Assembly (NCBI RefSeq): GCF_002797735.1
Contig: NZ_PGFG01000001.1
Span: 2,356,001-2,420,000, forward strand
Reading direction: 5' to 3'
DNA from: Thermoflavifilum aggregans
GTDB taxonomy: Bacteria; Bacteroidota; Bacteroidia; Chitinophagales; Chitinophagaceae
DNA length: 64,000 nucleotides
This document shows positions 18,669 through 28,446 of the stretch, piece by piece (within the stretch, counting starts at the first letter, position 1; every line of letters begins with the position of its first letter). The notes beneath the pieces were generated by a model. That model made no database searches. It was given only the letters and a program-made list of their open reading frames with translations, and had not been told where the DNA came from. The position numbers were made by a program, and so were the translations under genes.

Positions 18669-18703
18669 GAGGCTACCTGTCGGGGTAGCCTCTTGCTTTT
18701 TAT
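18669..18703 (+). terminator. Factor-independent terminator after the DUF2795 gene
   Basis: A perfect nine-pair stem, GAGGCTACC with GGTAGCCTC, with a six-base loop, followed by TTGCTTTTTA. It separates the small gene from fabI, which arrives from the opposite strand. Confidence 0.9.
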
Positions 18704-18709
18704 GCAAAA

Positions 18710-19543
18710 TTATTTTTGTTCCTGCAATGCCTGTTTCATCAGCGTTTCCATAATGGCATGCGATACGCCTGTAAAAGAAAAACCGCCGTCGTGATACAGG
18801 TTTTGCATGGTAACCATCCGCGTAAGATCGGAGAACAAGGTTACACAATAATCGGCGCACTGCCTGGCCGTTGCATTTCCAAGCGGGCTCATTTTTTCAG
18901 CATATTCAATAAAACCATCAAAACCCTTCACACCGCTGCCAGCCGTCGTGCGAGTGGGTGATTGCGATACGGTATTGATGCGTACCTTTTTCTTAATTCC
19001 GTAATGATAGCCAAAACTCCGGGCAATGGATTCCAACAGGGCCTTGGCATCGGCCATATCATTGTAATCCGGGAATACACGCTGGGCAGCGATGTAGGTA
19101 AGCGCCACCACCGATCCCCATTCGTTAATGGCATCAAGCCGATAGGCTGTTTGCAAAACCCGGTGCAGGGAAATGGCCGAAATATCGAACCCTTTGTGCA
19201 TGTAATCATAGTTGGCTTCCGTGTAGGGAATATTTTTCCGCACATTCAGGCTCATGCCCACGGAATGCAAGATAAAATCCACTCCGCCCTGGAAATGGTC
19301 CATTGCCTGTTTGAAAAGGTTTTCCAGATCCTCCATATTTGTAACATCCGCGGGAATGACAGGTGCCTGGCAGATTTCGGATAATTGTTTGATCTCGCCC
19401 ATCCGTACAGCCACCGGAGCATTGGTTAATACCAATTGTGCGCCCTCTTCATGACAGCGAAGCGCTACCTGCCACGCAATGGATCGCTCGTCCAACGCAC
19501 CGAAAATGATACCTTTTTTACCCTGAAGCAATTGATAAGCCAT
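18710..19543 (-). CDS. fabI: Enoyl-[acyl-carrier-protein] reductase (NADH), FabI
   Basis: A 277-residue short-chain dehydrogenase from the ATG at 19543 (MAYQLLQGKKGIIFG). It reduces enoyl-ACP in the last step of fatty acid elongation. The FabI-specific catalytic pair Tyr160 and Lys167 (YNDMADAK) and the GALDERSIAW cofactor loop are seen, as is the SQSPTRTTAGSGV substrate loop. The frame extends 59 codons upstream, but that part is unlike FabI and is not expected to be translated. FabI is the target of triclosan-type inhibitors. Confidence 0.96.
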   Translation of the reverse strand: MAYQLLQGKKGIIFGALDERSIAWQVALRCHEEGAQLVLTNAPVAVRMGEIKQLSEICQAPVIPADVTNMEDLENLFKQAMDHFQGGVDFILHSVGMSLNVRKNIPYTEANYDYMHKGFDISAISLHRVLQTAYRLDAINEWGSVVALTYIAAQRVFPDYNDMADAKALLESIARSFGYHYGIKKKVRINTVSQSPTRTTAGSGVKGFDGFIEYAEKMSPLGNATARQCADYCVTLFSDLTRMVTMQNLYHDGGFSFTGVSHAIMETLMKQALQEQK

Positions 19544-19734
19544 AAATGCATGTGGTTTAATGAAATAATAGAAAGAAATGCGGCATAAAAATAACAAATC
19601 CACATCGTTGGCCAAGAAAGATCCCCCATTTCCATATCCCGGTGCTGGCAATGGAAAGGAATAAGGCTCATGGCTCCTGCATATTTTTTCCAAAAAGCCG
19701 TATTTTCCGTGAACCATCAAATGTTGCGTGATAC

Positions 19735-20433
19735 ATGTCTGCCTCCAGAAAACCCTCAGGCATCAAGTCATGGGCTATAGACGATCGCCCACGCGAAAAG
19801 CTGATGATGAAAGGGCCGGCGGCGCTGAGCGATGCCGAGCTGCTGGCTATCCTGATCCAGCACGGGCATAAGGAAAAAACAGCCATTGATCTGGCCAAAG
19901 AAGTGCTGGATCAGTCGGGGCGCGATTGGAATCAGCTGGGGCGACTTACCATAGCTGAGCTGACCCGCATCAAAGGTATCGGTCAGGCCAAAGCCATTGC
20001 CATAGCTGCTGCCCTGGAAATTGGCCGGCGCCGGCAAGCAGCCCAGCCACAACAACGCCCCATCATCCGCTGCGGACAGGATGCCGCCAACATCTTGCAA
20101 CCACTGCTGGCCGACGAACGTGCCGAAGTGTTTTGTATCATGCTGCTCAACCAGGGACATCGGGTGCTTTCGCATGAAATCATCAGCCGGGGAGGCATCA
20201 GCGGCACGATAGTGGATGTTAGGCTCATCATCAAGCGGGCACTGGAAACTGAATGCAGCGCACTGATCCTTTGCCATAACCATCCTTCCGGACAACTGCA
20301 ACCCAGCGAGGCCGACCGCGCCATTACCCGGAAAATCACAGCAGCCGCCCAGATGTTCGACATCCGAGTGCTGGATCATCTCATTGTTTCTGCTGAAGGA
20401 TATTTCAGCATGGCCGAGCATGGACTTCTGTAA
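19735..20433 (+). CDS. radC: RadC family JAB-domain protein
   Basis: A 232-residue protein with an N-terminal helix-hairpin-helix segment (IKGIGQAKA, 79-87) and a C-terminal JAB/MPN metalloprotease-like domain whose zinc ligands are His181, His183 and Asp194 in HNHPSG plus the following Asp. The DDRPREKLMMKGPAALSDAELLAILI start is classical for RadC/YicR. Despite the name, a direct role in DNA repair is doubtful and the biochemical function is unknown. It is divergent from fabI and followed by the oxidoreductase gene. Confidence 0.95.
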   Translation: MSASRKPSGIKSWAIDDRPREKLMMKGPAALSDAELLAILIQHGHKEKTAIDLAKEVLDQSGRDWNQLGRLTIAELTRIKGIGQAKAIAIAAALEIGRRRQAAQPQQRPIIRCGQDAANILQPLLADERAEVFCIMLLNQGHRVLSHEIISRGGISGTIVDVRLIIKRALETECSALILCHNHPSGQLQPSEADRAITRKITAAAQMFDIRVLDHLIVSAEGYFSMAEHGLL

Positions 20434-20489
20434 ATCCATTCAAATCCACGAAACTTGGCTAACTTCGTCGGTTGTTAGAATCTCCGAAG

Positions 20490-21491
20490 ATGGTTAAAAT
20501 TGGTTTACTGGGTGTTGGAAAACTCGGCAAAATACATCTCACCCAGCTCCTGGCCCTTCCTCAGGCCGAGGTCGTTGGTTTTTACGATCCGAATGAAAAA
20601 GTCGCCGAAGATGTCAGCCAGCAATTTCAGGTTAAACGATTTCCTGATGCTGAATCGCTTCTGCAGGCCTGCGATGCCGTGGATATTGTGACTCCCACAC
20701 CTTCACACTTTTCACTGGCCGAACAGGCCATCCGCAACGGTAAACATGTGTTTGTGGAAAAGCCTATGTGCAGCACCCTTTCAGAAGCCGAAGCTTTGGT
20801 AAAACTGGTCAGCGAAGCCCAACTCTGTTTTCAGGTAGGCCATGTGGAAAGATTTAACCCAGCTTTTCTGGCCCTGCAGGATTACACGCTGCAGCCCATG
20901 TTTATTGAAGTGCATCGCCTGGCACAGTTTCAGCCCCGCAACACGGAAACCAGTGTAATCCTGGATCTGATGATCCACGATATCGATATCCTGCTGCATC
21001 TGGTGAAATCTGAAGTACACCGCATATCCGCCAGCGGCGTGGCTGTGCTGAGCGAATCAACCGATATTGCGAACGCCCGCATTGAATTTGAGAATGGATG
21101 CGTGGCCAATTTAACCTCCAGCCGTATTTCCATGAAAAAAATGCGCAAAATGCGCCTGTTCCAGAAAGATGCCTACATCGGGATTGACTTTCTGAACAAA
21201 AAAACGGAAATCATTCACCTGCTGCCTGCAGACGATCACACCCCAGCTATCGACAACCAGGCGTCTATGCTGAGCTTTGATCTGGATACACCGCAAGGCA
21301 AACGCCGGGTAGCCGTGCATTATCCCTCGATTCCGGAAGTGAATGCCATCCGCATGGAACTGCAGCTGTTCTGCGACAGCATTCTGCAGCAAAAACCTGT
21401 AGCCGTCAATGCTTTTGATGCTTTTCAGGCTTTGAAAATTGCTTACCAAATCCTGGACAAGATTCAGAAAAATACGCCGATTATGCTGTAA
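20490..21491 (+). CDS. Gfo/Idh/MocA family NAD(P)-dependent oxidoreductase
   Basis: A 333-residue protein from the ATG at 20490 (MVKIGLLGVGKLG); a TTG six codons earlier is also in frame. The N-terminal Rossmann motif GVGKLG and the EKPMCSTLSEAE signature with the conserved Lys-Pro identify the family, and the C-terminal domain carries the DLMIHDIDIL motif with its catalytic-site histidine. Such enzymes oxidise sugars, nucleotide sugars or inositols; the substrate cannot be read from sequence. It is followed 49 bases later by the FemAB-like gene. Confidence 0.9.
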   Translation: MVKIGLLGVGKLGKIHLTQLLALPQAEVVGFYDPNEKVAEDVSQQFQVKRFPDAESLLQACDAVDIVTPTPSHFSLAEQAIRNGKHVFVEKPMCSTLSEAEALVKLVSEAQLCFQVGHVERFNPAFLALQDYTLQPMFIEVHRLAQFQPRNTETSVILDLMIHDIDILLHLVKSEVHRISASGVAVLSESTDIANARIEFENGCVANLTSSRISMKKMRKMRLFQKDAYIGIDFLNKKTEIIHLLPADDHTPAIDNQASMLSFDLDTPQGKRRVAVHYPSIPEVNAIRMELQLFCDSILQQKPVAVNAFDAFQALKIAYQILDKIQKNTPIML

Positions 21492-21540
21492 GGATAAAAG
21501 AGGATGCGCGCAAATTCCCGCTTTTCGGTAATTTTCCCTC

Positions 21541-22458
21541 ATGCCCACCCTGCAGCTGCTCGACGCTGCCGATATCAATCCCCGGTTATGGGATGCATGC
21601 ATTTGCCAGGCATCCAACAGCCGTTCCTATGCTTATTTCCATTACCTGAATGCCATGGCCGACCGCTGGAAAGCCCTGGTGACGGACGATTACCAGCTGG
21701 TGATGCCGTTACCTTTCAAACAAAAATGGGGCATTCACTACGTATATCGACCACCTTTTACCCAGCAACTGGGCATTTTCGCCAATAATAGTCTCTGCGA
21801 TGAATCCGTCAGGAAAGAATGTTATGAAAAAGCCCTTCAGCTTTTTCCTTACTTGCATTACAGTATTGATGCTGGAAGCCTGATCAGCCTTCCTAACCTG
21901 CAGGCAACCGCCCAGCCAAACTATGTGCTGGACTTATCCCAACCTTATGAAATCATCTGCAGCCAATACCATCCTTCTTTGATTCGCTCACTGAAAAAAG
22001 CCCGCCATGCTGGGTTACAACTACAGGAAACCAGCCTGGAGCAAGCCATTGAGTGGTATTATGCCTGGTATCATCGACGGATTCCTGAATTGAAAAAGAA
22101 AGACTACCACCGAATCCTGCATGCCAGCCAACATACAGCGTATTACCAGATCCATGCTCACCAGGTAATTGATCAAAGCGGAAAACCACTGGCCATAGCC
22201 GTATGGCTTTGTACTTCCAGGCGGAGAATAGCTATCCTGAATGGCTGCCATGATAAGGGCAGAAGGCTGAATGCCATGCATTTTTTATTTGATGAAATCA
22301 TCCGGCAATCCTGCCATACCTCTTGCATGCTCGATTTTGAAGGATCTACACTGCCCGGTGTAGCCCGGTTTATTCGCAGTTTTGGCGCTTCAACGGAAAC
22401 CTATTTTACCCTTCATGCAAACAGATTGCCCATCCCTTTCAGGTGGATGAAAAAATGA
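21541..22458 (+). CDS. GNAT/FemAB-like acyltransferase family protein
   Basis: A 305-residue cytoplasmic protein. I see a double-domain pattern reminiscent of the FemAB/BioF2-like GNAT group: an N-terminal part with SYAYFHYLNAMADRW and VMPLPFKQKWG, and a C-terminal part with SLIRSLKKARHAGL, AIAVWLCTSRRR and a final FEGSTLPGVARFIRSFGA. The last motif is typical of Bacteroidota proteins annotated as GNAT acetyltransferases. The substrate is unknown. The family call is by overall pattern and is moderate; the gene itself is certain from its length and codon use. Confidence 0.65.
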   Translation: MPTLQLLDAADINPRLWDACICQASNSRSYAYFHYLNAMADRWKALVTDDYQLVMPLPFKQKWGIHYVYRPPFTQQLGIFANNSLCDESVRKECYEKALQLFPYLHYSIDAGSLISLPNLQATAQPNYVLDLSQPYEIICSQYHPSLIRSLKKARHAGLQLQETSLEQAIEWYYAWYHRRIPELKKKDYHRILHASQHTAYYQIHAHQVIDQSGKPLAIAVWLCTSRRRIAILNGCHDKGRRLNAMHFLFDEIIRQSCHTSCMLDFEGSTLPGVARFIRSFGASTETYFTLHANRLPIPFRWMKK

Positions 22459-22495
22459 AGCCCGTGATGAAACCATCTCTGCTGACGGATAAACC

Positions 22496-23215
22496 TTATT
22501 CGCACGCGGCAGATGCAGAACGGTCGCGGAGTAATATTTCTGCAATGGCAAAATCCTGCGGATAGGTCAGTTTGATATTGGCAGGTTCTCCTTCCACGAG
22601 CTGCACGGAATAACCGGCTTTCTCCACCACCGTAGCCTCATCTGTAAAGGAGGGATCAAAAGGTTGATGAAAAGCTTCCAGCAACAGGGAAGCCCGGAAT
22701 GTCTGCGGTGTCTGGATGTATCTTACTGCATGCCGATCGAGCGGATAATTGCGGCCCTGTGCATCCACCATCCTGAGGCTTTCCACAGCAGGCACACAGG
22801 GAATGGCCGTGCCATGCAGAATAGCGCCTTCGTAACAACGCCGAATCAAGGCTGCAGAAAGCACCGGCCTGGCTGCATCGTGTACAAACACCACAGCATC
22901 CGGCTCCTGCACCTGGCTTAAACCATTCTTTACCGAATGAAAACGGGTTTCACCACCTGTAACAAAAGAAAACGGGTTTCCGGTAAAAATTTCCGGCAAA
23001 TGCCCAACAAAATTGGGATACACCGCAGGTAAAACCAAAATAAAACGGATATCAGGAAATGCACTTGCAAAGGCTTCTATGCTGTATTGCAGCACAGGCT
23101 TGCCGGCCAGCAGCCTGAACTGTTTGGGTTCTTGGGCATCGGTACCCGAAAGCTGCGCGCGGGTTCCCTGCCCGGCCGCTACAATCAAGGCGTATTTAAC
23201 TATATCAGAAGCCAT
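22496..23215 (-). CDS. ispD: 2-C-methyl-D-erythritol 4-phosphate cytidylyltransferase
   Basis: A 239-residue enzyme of the MEP isoprenoid pathway that joins CTP to 2-C-methyl-D-erythritol 4-phosphate. The nucleotide-binding loop ALIVAAGQGTR, the KQFRLLAGKPVLQYSIEAF segment, FVHDAARPVL and the C-terminal FTDEATVVEKAGYSVQLVEG and NIKLTYPQDF motifs are diagnostic. It lies 12 bases downstream of queA on the same strand, so the two are probably co-transcribed. Confidence 0.96.
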   Translation of the reverse strand: MASDIVKYALIVAAGQGTRAQLSGTDAQEPKQFRLLAGKPVLQYSIEAFASAFPDIRFILVLPAVYPNFVGHLPEIFTGNPFSFVTGGETRFHSVKNGLSQVQEPDAVVFVHDAARPVLSAALIRRCYEGAILHGTAIPCVPAVESLRMVDAQGRNYPLDRHAVRYIQTPQTFRASLLLEAFHQPFDPSFTDEATVVEKAGYSVQLVEGEPANIKLTYPQDFAIAEILLRDRSASAACE

Positions 23216-23227
23216 GGCGTGCCCGGA

Positions 23228-24277
23228 TCAAAGAATGAGCATCGCATCACCGTAGCTGTAGAAACGATATTTTTCCTTGATGGCCACCTGATAGGCTTCC
23301 ATAATCAGATCATAACCCGCAAAAGCACAAACCATGATAATCAGGCTGGTTTTGGGTAAATGAAAATTGGTGACCATGGCATCGGGAATGGAGAAATGAT
23401 AAGGCGGATGGATGAACAGGTTAGTCCAACCCTCACCCGGACGCAACAAACCTTGTGAAGTGACCGACGATTCCACAGCCCGTACGGAAGTAGTACCCAC
23501 AGCACATACCTTATGGCCGCTAAGTTTGGCTTCATTGACCAGTTTGGCCGCGTATTCATCAATGCGGTAATATTCCGCATCCATCTTATGTTTGCTCAGG
23601 TCTTCCACTTCAATAGGCTTGAAGGTGCCCAGGCCAGTGTGTAGGGTAATTTCAGCAAAACGGATGCCTTTGATTTCCATCCGCTTGATCAGTTCTTTTG
23701 TAAAATGCAAACCCGCAGTAGGAGCCGCCACAGCACCTTCGTACTTGGCATAAACCGTTTGATAACGCTCCTTATCTTCTTCCGTAGGTTTGCGTTTGAT
23801 GTATTTGGGCAGCGGCGTTTCACCCAGTTTCTCCAGCAGTTGCCTGAATTCTTCATCCGTTCCATCAAACAGAAAGCGAATGGTACGACCACGGGAAGTG
23901 GTGTTGTCAATCACCTCGGCAACCAGTTCATCATCTTCCCCGAAATACAACTTGTTACCCACGCGGATCTTGCGTGCCGGGTCCACCACCACATCCCAGA
24001 GCCGGTTGGCTTTGTTCAGCTCGCGAAGCAGAAAAACCTCGATTTTGGCACCCGTCTTTTCCTTGCGGCCGTAAAGCCGGGCCGGGAATACCTTGGTATT
24101 GTTCACAATGAACACATCCTTATCGTCGAAATACTCAATGATGTCTTTAAAAATGCGATGTTCGATTTTGCCGGTATCCCGGTGCACCACCATCAGCCTG
24201 GATTCATCACGATTTTTAGCTGGATTTTGTGCAATTAAATTCAGGGGTAAATCGAACTTAAACTGGGAGAGCTTCAT
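23228..24277 (-). CDS. queA: tRNA preQ1(34) S-adenosylmethionine ribosyltransferase-isomerase
   Basis: A 349-residue QueA. It transfers and isomerises the ribosyl part of S-adenosylmethionine onto preQ1 in tRNA, making epoxyqueuosine. Family motifs include [21 protein letters not shown] at the N-terminus, [21 protein letters not shown] and the C-terminal [20 protein letters not shown] promoter with TACCTTTG lies 25 bases upstream. Confidence 0.97.
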   Translation of the reverse strand: MKLSQFKFDLPLNLIAQNPAKNRDESRLMVVHRDTGKIEHRIFKDIIEYFDDKDVFIVNNTKVFPARLYGRKEKTGAKIEVFLLRELNKANRLWDVVVDPARKIRVGNKLYFGEDDELVAEVIDNTTSRGRTIRFLFDGTDEEFRQLLEKLGETPLPKYIKRKPTEEDKERYQTVYAKYEGAVAAPTAGLHFTKELIKRMEIKGIRFAEITLHTGLGTFKPIEVEDLSKHKMDAEYYRIDEYAAKLVNEAKLSGHKVCAVGTTSVRAVESSVTSQGLLRPGEGWTNLFIHPPYHFSIPDAMVTNFHLPKTSLIIMVCAFAGYDLIMEAYQVAIKEKYRFYSYGDAMLIL

Positions 24278-24301
24278 CGTAGTAACCAGATTTTAAACGT
24301 G

Positions 24302-24309
24302 CAAAGGTA
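24302..24309 (-). promoter_or_regulatory. Bacteroidota -7 element (TACCTTTG) of queA-ispD
   Basis: On the minus strand TACCTTTG matches TAnnTTTG; a TTG-containing -33 candidate (TTGCGG) lies about 18 bases upstream. The queA ATG follows 25 bases downstream. Confidence 0.6.
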
Positions 24310-24372
24310 AAACGATTTCCGCAAGCTTGCTGCATGGGCAGTTGAAAGAATTGTAAAAACATCTGCCAGGGG

Positions 24373-25149
24373 TTAAAACCGCAGATGTTTCACGGTAAGC
24401 CCTTTGTTGATGAGCTGTTTCAGGGAGTCAATGCCAATCCGCACATGCAGCTCGGCAAAATTGTCGGTCACTTTTTTATCACTTTCGGCCGTTTTCACGC
24501 CCTCCGGCACCATGGGCTGATCGCTTACCAGCAGCAGGGCTCCCGTGGGGATGTGGTTGTAAAAGCCCACGCTGAAGATGGTAGCAGTTTCCATGTCAAT
24601 GGCCATAGCCCGAATGCGTTGCAGATATTTCTTGAACTCTGTATCGTGTTCCCATACCCGGCGGTTGGTGGTATAGCAGGTACCCGTCCAGTAATCTTTC
24701 CCATAATCCCGGATGGTGGTGGATACGGCTTTCTGAAGGGCAAATGCCGGCAGGGCGGGTACTTCAGGCGGAAAATAGTCGGACGAGGTACCTTCACCCC
24801 GGATGGCTGCAATGGGCAAAATGAGATCCCCTACCTTGTTTTTCCGTTTCAAACCTCCGCACTTACCCAGAAACAATACGGCTTTGGGCGCGATGGCGCT
24901 GAGCAGATCCATCACAGTGGCCGCGTTGGCGCTCCCCATACCAAAGTTGATCATCGTAATCCCTTCGGCTGTAGCACAGGGCATGGGCTTGCCCTGCCCT
25001 ACAACCTTCACTCCGTGCAGATTGGCAAACATCTGCAGGTAATCACTGAAATTGGTTAGCAAAATGTACTTTCCGAAATTCGACAATCGTTCGCCTGTGT
25101 AGCGTGGTAGCCAGTCTTTAACGATATCCTCCTTGGTTTTCAGAGCCAT
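24373..25149 (-). CDS. AMP nucleosidase
   Basis: A 258-residue protein from the ATG at 25149 (MALKTKEDIVKDWLPRYTG); the frame is open 142 codons further upstream, but that part runs over the HsdR-like gene and is not coding. It belongs to the nucleoside phosphorylase/nucleosidase fold: INFGMGSANAATVMDLL, FLGKCGGLKRKNKVGD and AIDMETATIFSVGF with the ribose-binding Met-Glu pair. The family hydrolyses AMP to adenine and ribose 5-phosphate, tuning adenylate pools. This is the short form without the N-terminal regulatory domain of E. coli Amn. Confidence 0.9.
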   Translation of the reverse strand: MALKTKEDIVKDWLPRYTGERLSNFGKYILLTNFSDYLQMFANLHGVKVVGQGKPMPCATAEGITMINFGMGSANAATVMDLLSAIAPKAVLFLGKCGGLKRKNKVGDLILPIAAIRGEGTSSDYFPPEVPALPAFALQKAVSTTIRDYGKDYWTGTCYTTNRRVWEHDTEFKKYLQRIRAMAIDMETATIFSVGFYNHIPTGALLLVSDQPMVPEGVKTAESDKKVTDNFAELHVRIGIDSLKQLINKGLTVKHLRF

Positions 25150-25206
25150 ACACTTGTTTTCGGATAAAATTAAGATATTTATCCCTGACCATCCCCATGC
25201 ATCTGT

Positions 25207-25647
25207 ATGTTTTCCCTGCAGTTTCCGGAGTTTCATTTTCGGGTCATCGGCCGCGGACGGCAACGATATATTTTCGACCGGGTTCGCAGGCGGTATGTGA
25301 AACTCACACCCGAGGAATGGGTCAGACAGCATCTGTTGTATTACCTGATTGATGTAGCTGGATATCCTACGGGACTGATGGCGGTTGAGAAAATGCTGCC
25401 GGGCGATAGCCAGGGACGGCGTGCGGATGTGGTTGTGTACGATCCGGCTATGAAGCCCTGGATGATTGTGGAATGCAAATCTCCCGACGTAACGCTCAGC
25501 GATGAAGTTTTCATGCAGATGGTGGGCTATAATTTTCCGCTGCAGGCCCGTTACCTGCTGATGACCAACGGACATCAGTGCTGGGGATGCGATTGTTCCA
25601 CCACTCCACCCTGCCCACTTCAGGCTTTTCCTCCATGGCCTTCTTAG
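25207..25647 (+). CDS. Stand-alone HsdR N-terminal-like nuclease-fold protein
   Basis: A 146-residue protein with the PD-(D/E)xK core of type I restriction enzyme R subunits: Asp74 in RRADVVVYDP, then Glu89 and Lys91 in IVECKSP, followed by the QMVGYNFPLQARYLLMTNG segment. There is no helicase domain and no hsdM/hsdS nearby, so it is not a restriction system. Bacteroidota genomes commonly carry this free-standing domain; the function is unknown. It is divergent from AMP nucleosidase, with 57 bp between. The Cys-rich, Pro-rich tail could be natural, or a sign of rapid change at the C-terminus. Confidence 0.85.
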   Translation: MFSLQFPEFHFRVIGRGRQRYIFDRVRRRYVKLTPEEWVRQHLLYYLIDVAGYPTGLMAVEKMLPGDSQGRRADVVVYDPAMKPWMIVECKSPDVTLSDEVFMQMVGYNFPLQARYLLMTNGHQCWGCDCSTTPPCPLQAFPPWPS

Positions 25648-25862
25648 ATCAGCATCCGCTGGTGCTGGTTTTTCCTGTCGTTAACAAATCTGGTTGTGCC
25701 GTTCATAAAAATGCTTTGACAAAAAATATCATACGTTAGCTTTTTCCATCTTTGGCTATGAAAGGCATCAACCTCTATCCTGGATTATGCTGTTTAGTGA
25801 TAGCAGATGAATTTGGCTGTCAGATTCCATGAACCCCAGCGGCTCAATGCTAAACCCCGATT

Positions 25863-27323
25863 TTATGGGAAAATGCCCAGCTGGGCATAAGCCTCACCGA
25901 TTTTGTTGATAGCGCTCACAAAAGCTGCCGTTCGCATATCGGGAATATCGGGATGCGAATGCCAGATCTCCCGGATTTCCTGCACGGCCTCAATCATGGT
26001 TTCCTCCAGGCCGGAATTGACCAGATCAATTTCATCCGGACCATGTTCAATGAGGCGGCGGTGGGATTCATCCACAGGCTTACCGGTATTTTTTTCGATT
26101 TGCTCCAGAATCAGGTGATTCATATTGGCTGTGAATCTTTTTTCAATGCGGCCGTAGCGCACATGTTGCAGATTTTTCAGCCATTCAAAATAGGAAACCG
26201 TTACACCACCGGCATTTAAAAACACATCCGGTACCACCAGCACATTTTTTTTGAGCAGGATTTCATCGGCTTCTATGGTGAGCGGGCCATTGGCGGCTTC
26301 TCCGATGATTTTTGCCTTGATACGGGGAGCATTATCGGCATCAATCACATTTTCCAGGGCTGCCGGAATCAGGATATCGCATTCCAGCTCCAGCCCATCC
26401 GTATTGCGGCGCAATGTTTGGGCACCCGGAAAGTTCTTAATTGAGCCGGTTTCTTCGCGGAACTTCACCACTTCATCGGGGTTCAGCCCTTTGGGATTGT
26501 AAATAGCGGCATCCCATTCAATGAGGCAAATGATTTTGGCTCCGGCTTCATAGAAAAATTTAGCTGTATGATACCCCACGTTGCCCAGCCCCTGCACAAT
26601 CACGGTCTTGCCTTCCACACCAGGTTCCAGGCCGATGCGTTTCATATCTTCCTTTTGGCTAAGCACTTCACGCAACCCATAAAACACACCACGGCCAGTG
26701 GCTTCCCTGCGGCCCCTCACACCGCCCTGCGAAACGGGCTTCCCCGTTACACAGGCCAATCCATCCAGTTCGCCAGGCTTCAGGCTCAGATAGGTATCCA
26801 AAATCCAGCTCATTTCCCTTTCCCCAGTACCGTAGTCAGGCGCCGGCACATCAATGCCTGGACCTATAAAGTTTTTCTTGATCAGTTCTGACGTGTACCG
26901 ACGGGTAATTTTTTCCAGCTCATACACGGAATATTTTTTGGGGTTGATGCGGATGCCGCCCTTGGCCCCGCCAAAAGGCACATTTACAATTGCACATTTA
27001 TAGGTCATCAGGGAAGCCAGTGCCATCACTTCATCCTGATTTACTTCTTCGCTGTAGCGAATGCCGCCCTTGCAGGGCAGTTTGTGATGCGAATGCTGCA
27101 CCCGATAGGCTTCAATGACTTCGATATGGTCGCCTATCTTCACCGGAAAACGCATCCGGTAAACAGCATTGCAGGCTTTGATTTGCTCCAGTATGCCCTT
27201 TTCCCATCTGGTGAAGCGGGCGGCCTTGTCGAACCACATTTCCACATTGTGGAAAAAACTGTATGGCTTTTTCACAGGCCCCTGTGCGGGATGACTTGTA
27301 GTGACTTGATCTGAAGTTAGCAT
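25863..27323 (-). CDS. Glutamate dehydrogenase (Glu/Leu/Phe/Val dehydrogenase family)
   Basis: A 486-residue enzyme from the ATG at 27323; the frame extends upstream but without homology. It interconverts glutamate and 2-oxoglutarate plus ammonia. The substrate-binding PCKGGIRY, catalytic-lysine region [10 protein letters not shown], dinucleotide-binding [18 protein letters not shown] and [18 protein letters not shown] are all present. It resembles the roughly 420-residue NAD-type enzymes with an extra N-terminal segment of about 60 residues and an extra helix near 410. Cofactor preference is not readable with confidence. It lies downstream of ccmD with a 49-bp gap. Confidence 0.92.
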   Translation of the reverse strand: MLTSDQVTTSHPAQGPVKKPYSFFHNVEMWFDKAARFTRWEKGILEQIKACNAVYRMRFPVKIGDHIEVIEAYRVQHSHHKLPCKGGIRYSEEVNQDEVMALASLMTYKCAIVNVPFGGAKGGIRINPKKYSVYELEKITRRYTSELIKKNFIGPGIDVPAPDYGTGEREMSWILDTYLSLKPGELDGLACVTGKPVSQGGVRGRREATGRGVFYGLREVLSQKEDMKRIGLEPGVEGKTVIVQGLGNVGYHTAKFFYEAGAKIICLIEWDAAIYNPKGLNPDEVVKFREETGSIKNFPGAQTLRRNTDGLELECDILIPAALENVIDADNAPRIKAKIIGEAANGPLTIEADEILLKKNVLVVPDVFLNAGGVTVSYFEWLKNLQHVRYGRIEKRFTANMNHLILEQIEKNTGKPVDESHRRLIEHGPDEIDLVNSGLEETMIEAVQEIREIWHSHPDIPDMRTAAFVSAINKIGEAYAQLGIFP

Positions 27324-27372
27324 GGCTTTGAAATTTATTTTTCGGGAATATGAAATAATCCGTTTTGCAGGG

Positions 27373-27615
27373 TCAAACCACGGAAGTCGGAGTTGGGCGT
27401 GTACGATTTTTTTCCGCCTCAGCCTTTTCCAGCCGTGAAAGTTTCCGGTCAATACTGATGAGATACAGCAATACTCCCAACCATATCACGACAATCACAG
27501 CCACCACCACGTAAATTTTTCCATTGCTGCGCATCAGGGTGGCCATCTCAGGACCTTCCTGCGGTACCTGCAGCAGGGCCGATGCAACGGATGCTATGTG
27601 TGAAACAATATTCAT
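27373..27615 (-). CDS. Small CcmD-like membrane protein
   Basis: An 80-residue protein starting at the ATG at 27615, which overlaps the ccmC stop in ATGA. It has one transmembrane helix ([22 protein letters not shown]) followed by a basic, charged tail with DRKLSRLEK. That topology matches CcmD-family proteins, which help release holo-CcmE from the CcmABC heme exporter. Sequence conservation in this family is low, so context carries much of the call. Confidence 0.75.
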   Translation of the reverse strand: MNIVSHIASVASALLQVPQEGPEMATLMRSNGKIYVVVAVIVVIWLGVLLYLISIDRKLSRLEKAEAEKNRTRPTPTSVV

Positions 27616-28274
27616 GAAAGAAAGGATTTCAGTTTCAGCCGGCGCATGCGAATCCGGATCTGTGCAATCCAGATACCCAGCAAAATCCATCCTACCACTG
27701 CCGGATAAAATACTTTTCTGAGCTCATTGTCTAGATCATACTGGCTGAAAGCCGGATTGCCCCCGTTACCGGGATGCAGGGAATCAGTCATCCGTGGAAT
27801 GATGAAAATCAGCGGGAAAAGCATGGCAAAAGCAAATACATTGTATACCGCACTCACCCTTGCCCGCTTGTCAATATCGGTAAACGAACTACGCAATACA
27901 AAATAGGCAAAATACATGAGCAGGGCAATGGCCGTGCACAGCTGCTTGATATCATCACTCCAGGGCGCTCCCCACGTGTAATTGGCCCAGATGGCACCGG
28001 TGATCAGCCCCATGATACCAAACAACAATCCCACATTTGCTGCTTCAGCAGCCACAATATCCCTTTCCAATGAGCCTTTTCGCAGATATTGTATGGAACT
28101 GACGCAGGAAATGCCAAACAACACGATCATAGTAAACCACATGGGCACGTGGAAATGCAGATTGCGAATGGTTTCGTTGAGAATATCCTTGGCTGGAACA
28201 GGCATCAGCAATCCTGCTATCAAAGTGTAAAGCAACAGAACGATACACAATGCCTTCCACCAGTATGTTTTCAT
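27612..28274 (-). CDS. ccmC: Cytochrome c biogenesis heme-handling protein CcmC
   Basis: A 220-residue membrane protein with six hydrophobic segments. The tryptophan-rich heme-handling motif (WANYTWGAPWSDD) is between helices 3 and 4, and conserved histidines flank it (NLHFHVPMWF and the region near SLHPGN). CcmC presents heme to CcmE in the periplasm. ccmD overlaps its 3' end, and ccmB lies about 170 bp upstream on the same strand. ccmA, ccmE and ccmF are not in this window. Confidence 0.92.
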   Translation of the reverse strand: MKTYWWKALCIVLLLYTLIAGLLMPVPAKDILNETIRNLHFHVPMWFTMIVLFGISCVSSIQYLRKGSLERDIVAAEAANVGLLFGIMGLITGAIWANYTWGAPWSDDIKQLCTAIALLMYFAYFVLRSSFTDIDKRARVSAVYNVFAFAMLFPLIFIIPRMTDSLHPGNGGNPAFSQYDLDNELRKVFYPAVVGWILLGIWIAQIRIRMRRLKLKSFLS

Positions 28275-28446
28275 GAGTTGCTCCTGATTGTTTCAGTGTT
28301 CAAAGCTACTATAAGTTTCTGTGATTTGATGGCTTTTTAACCTTTTGTTTATCCGATACATGACTATCTCTGCGAATGATTTATCAACAAAATTGAATTG
28401 CTATTGGGCAAATATCAAAGAAAGAAAATGTTACGATATATTTTGT

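Noticed and set aside
18710-19720. A 336-residue FabI with a long N-terminal extension
   Set aside because: The first 59 codons do not resemble any FabI sequence; the ATG at 19543 matches the family start.
25207-25647. Remnant of a type I restriction system
   Set aside because: No methylase, specificity or helicase parts or their debris are present, and stand-alone copies are normal in this phylum.
25590-25647. Frameshift at the Cys/Pro-rich end of the HsdR-like protein
   Set aside because: The final residues still fit the usual ending with a proline-rich turn, and the other frames do not continue the family better.
25743-25832. Short open frame beginning MKGINLYPGLCC in the gap before the glutamate dehydrogenase gene
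   Set aside because: It is only 24 codons, with no homology or translation signal; an adjacent TTTG is not in a proper promoter context.
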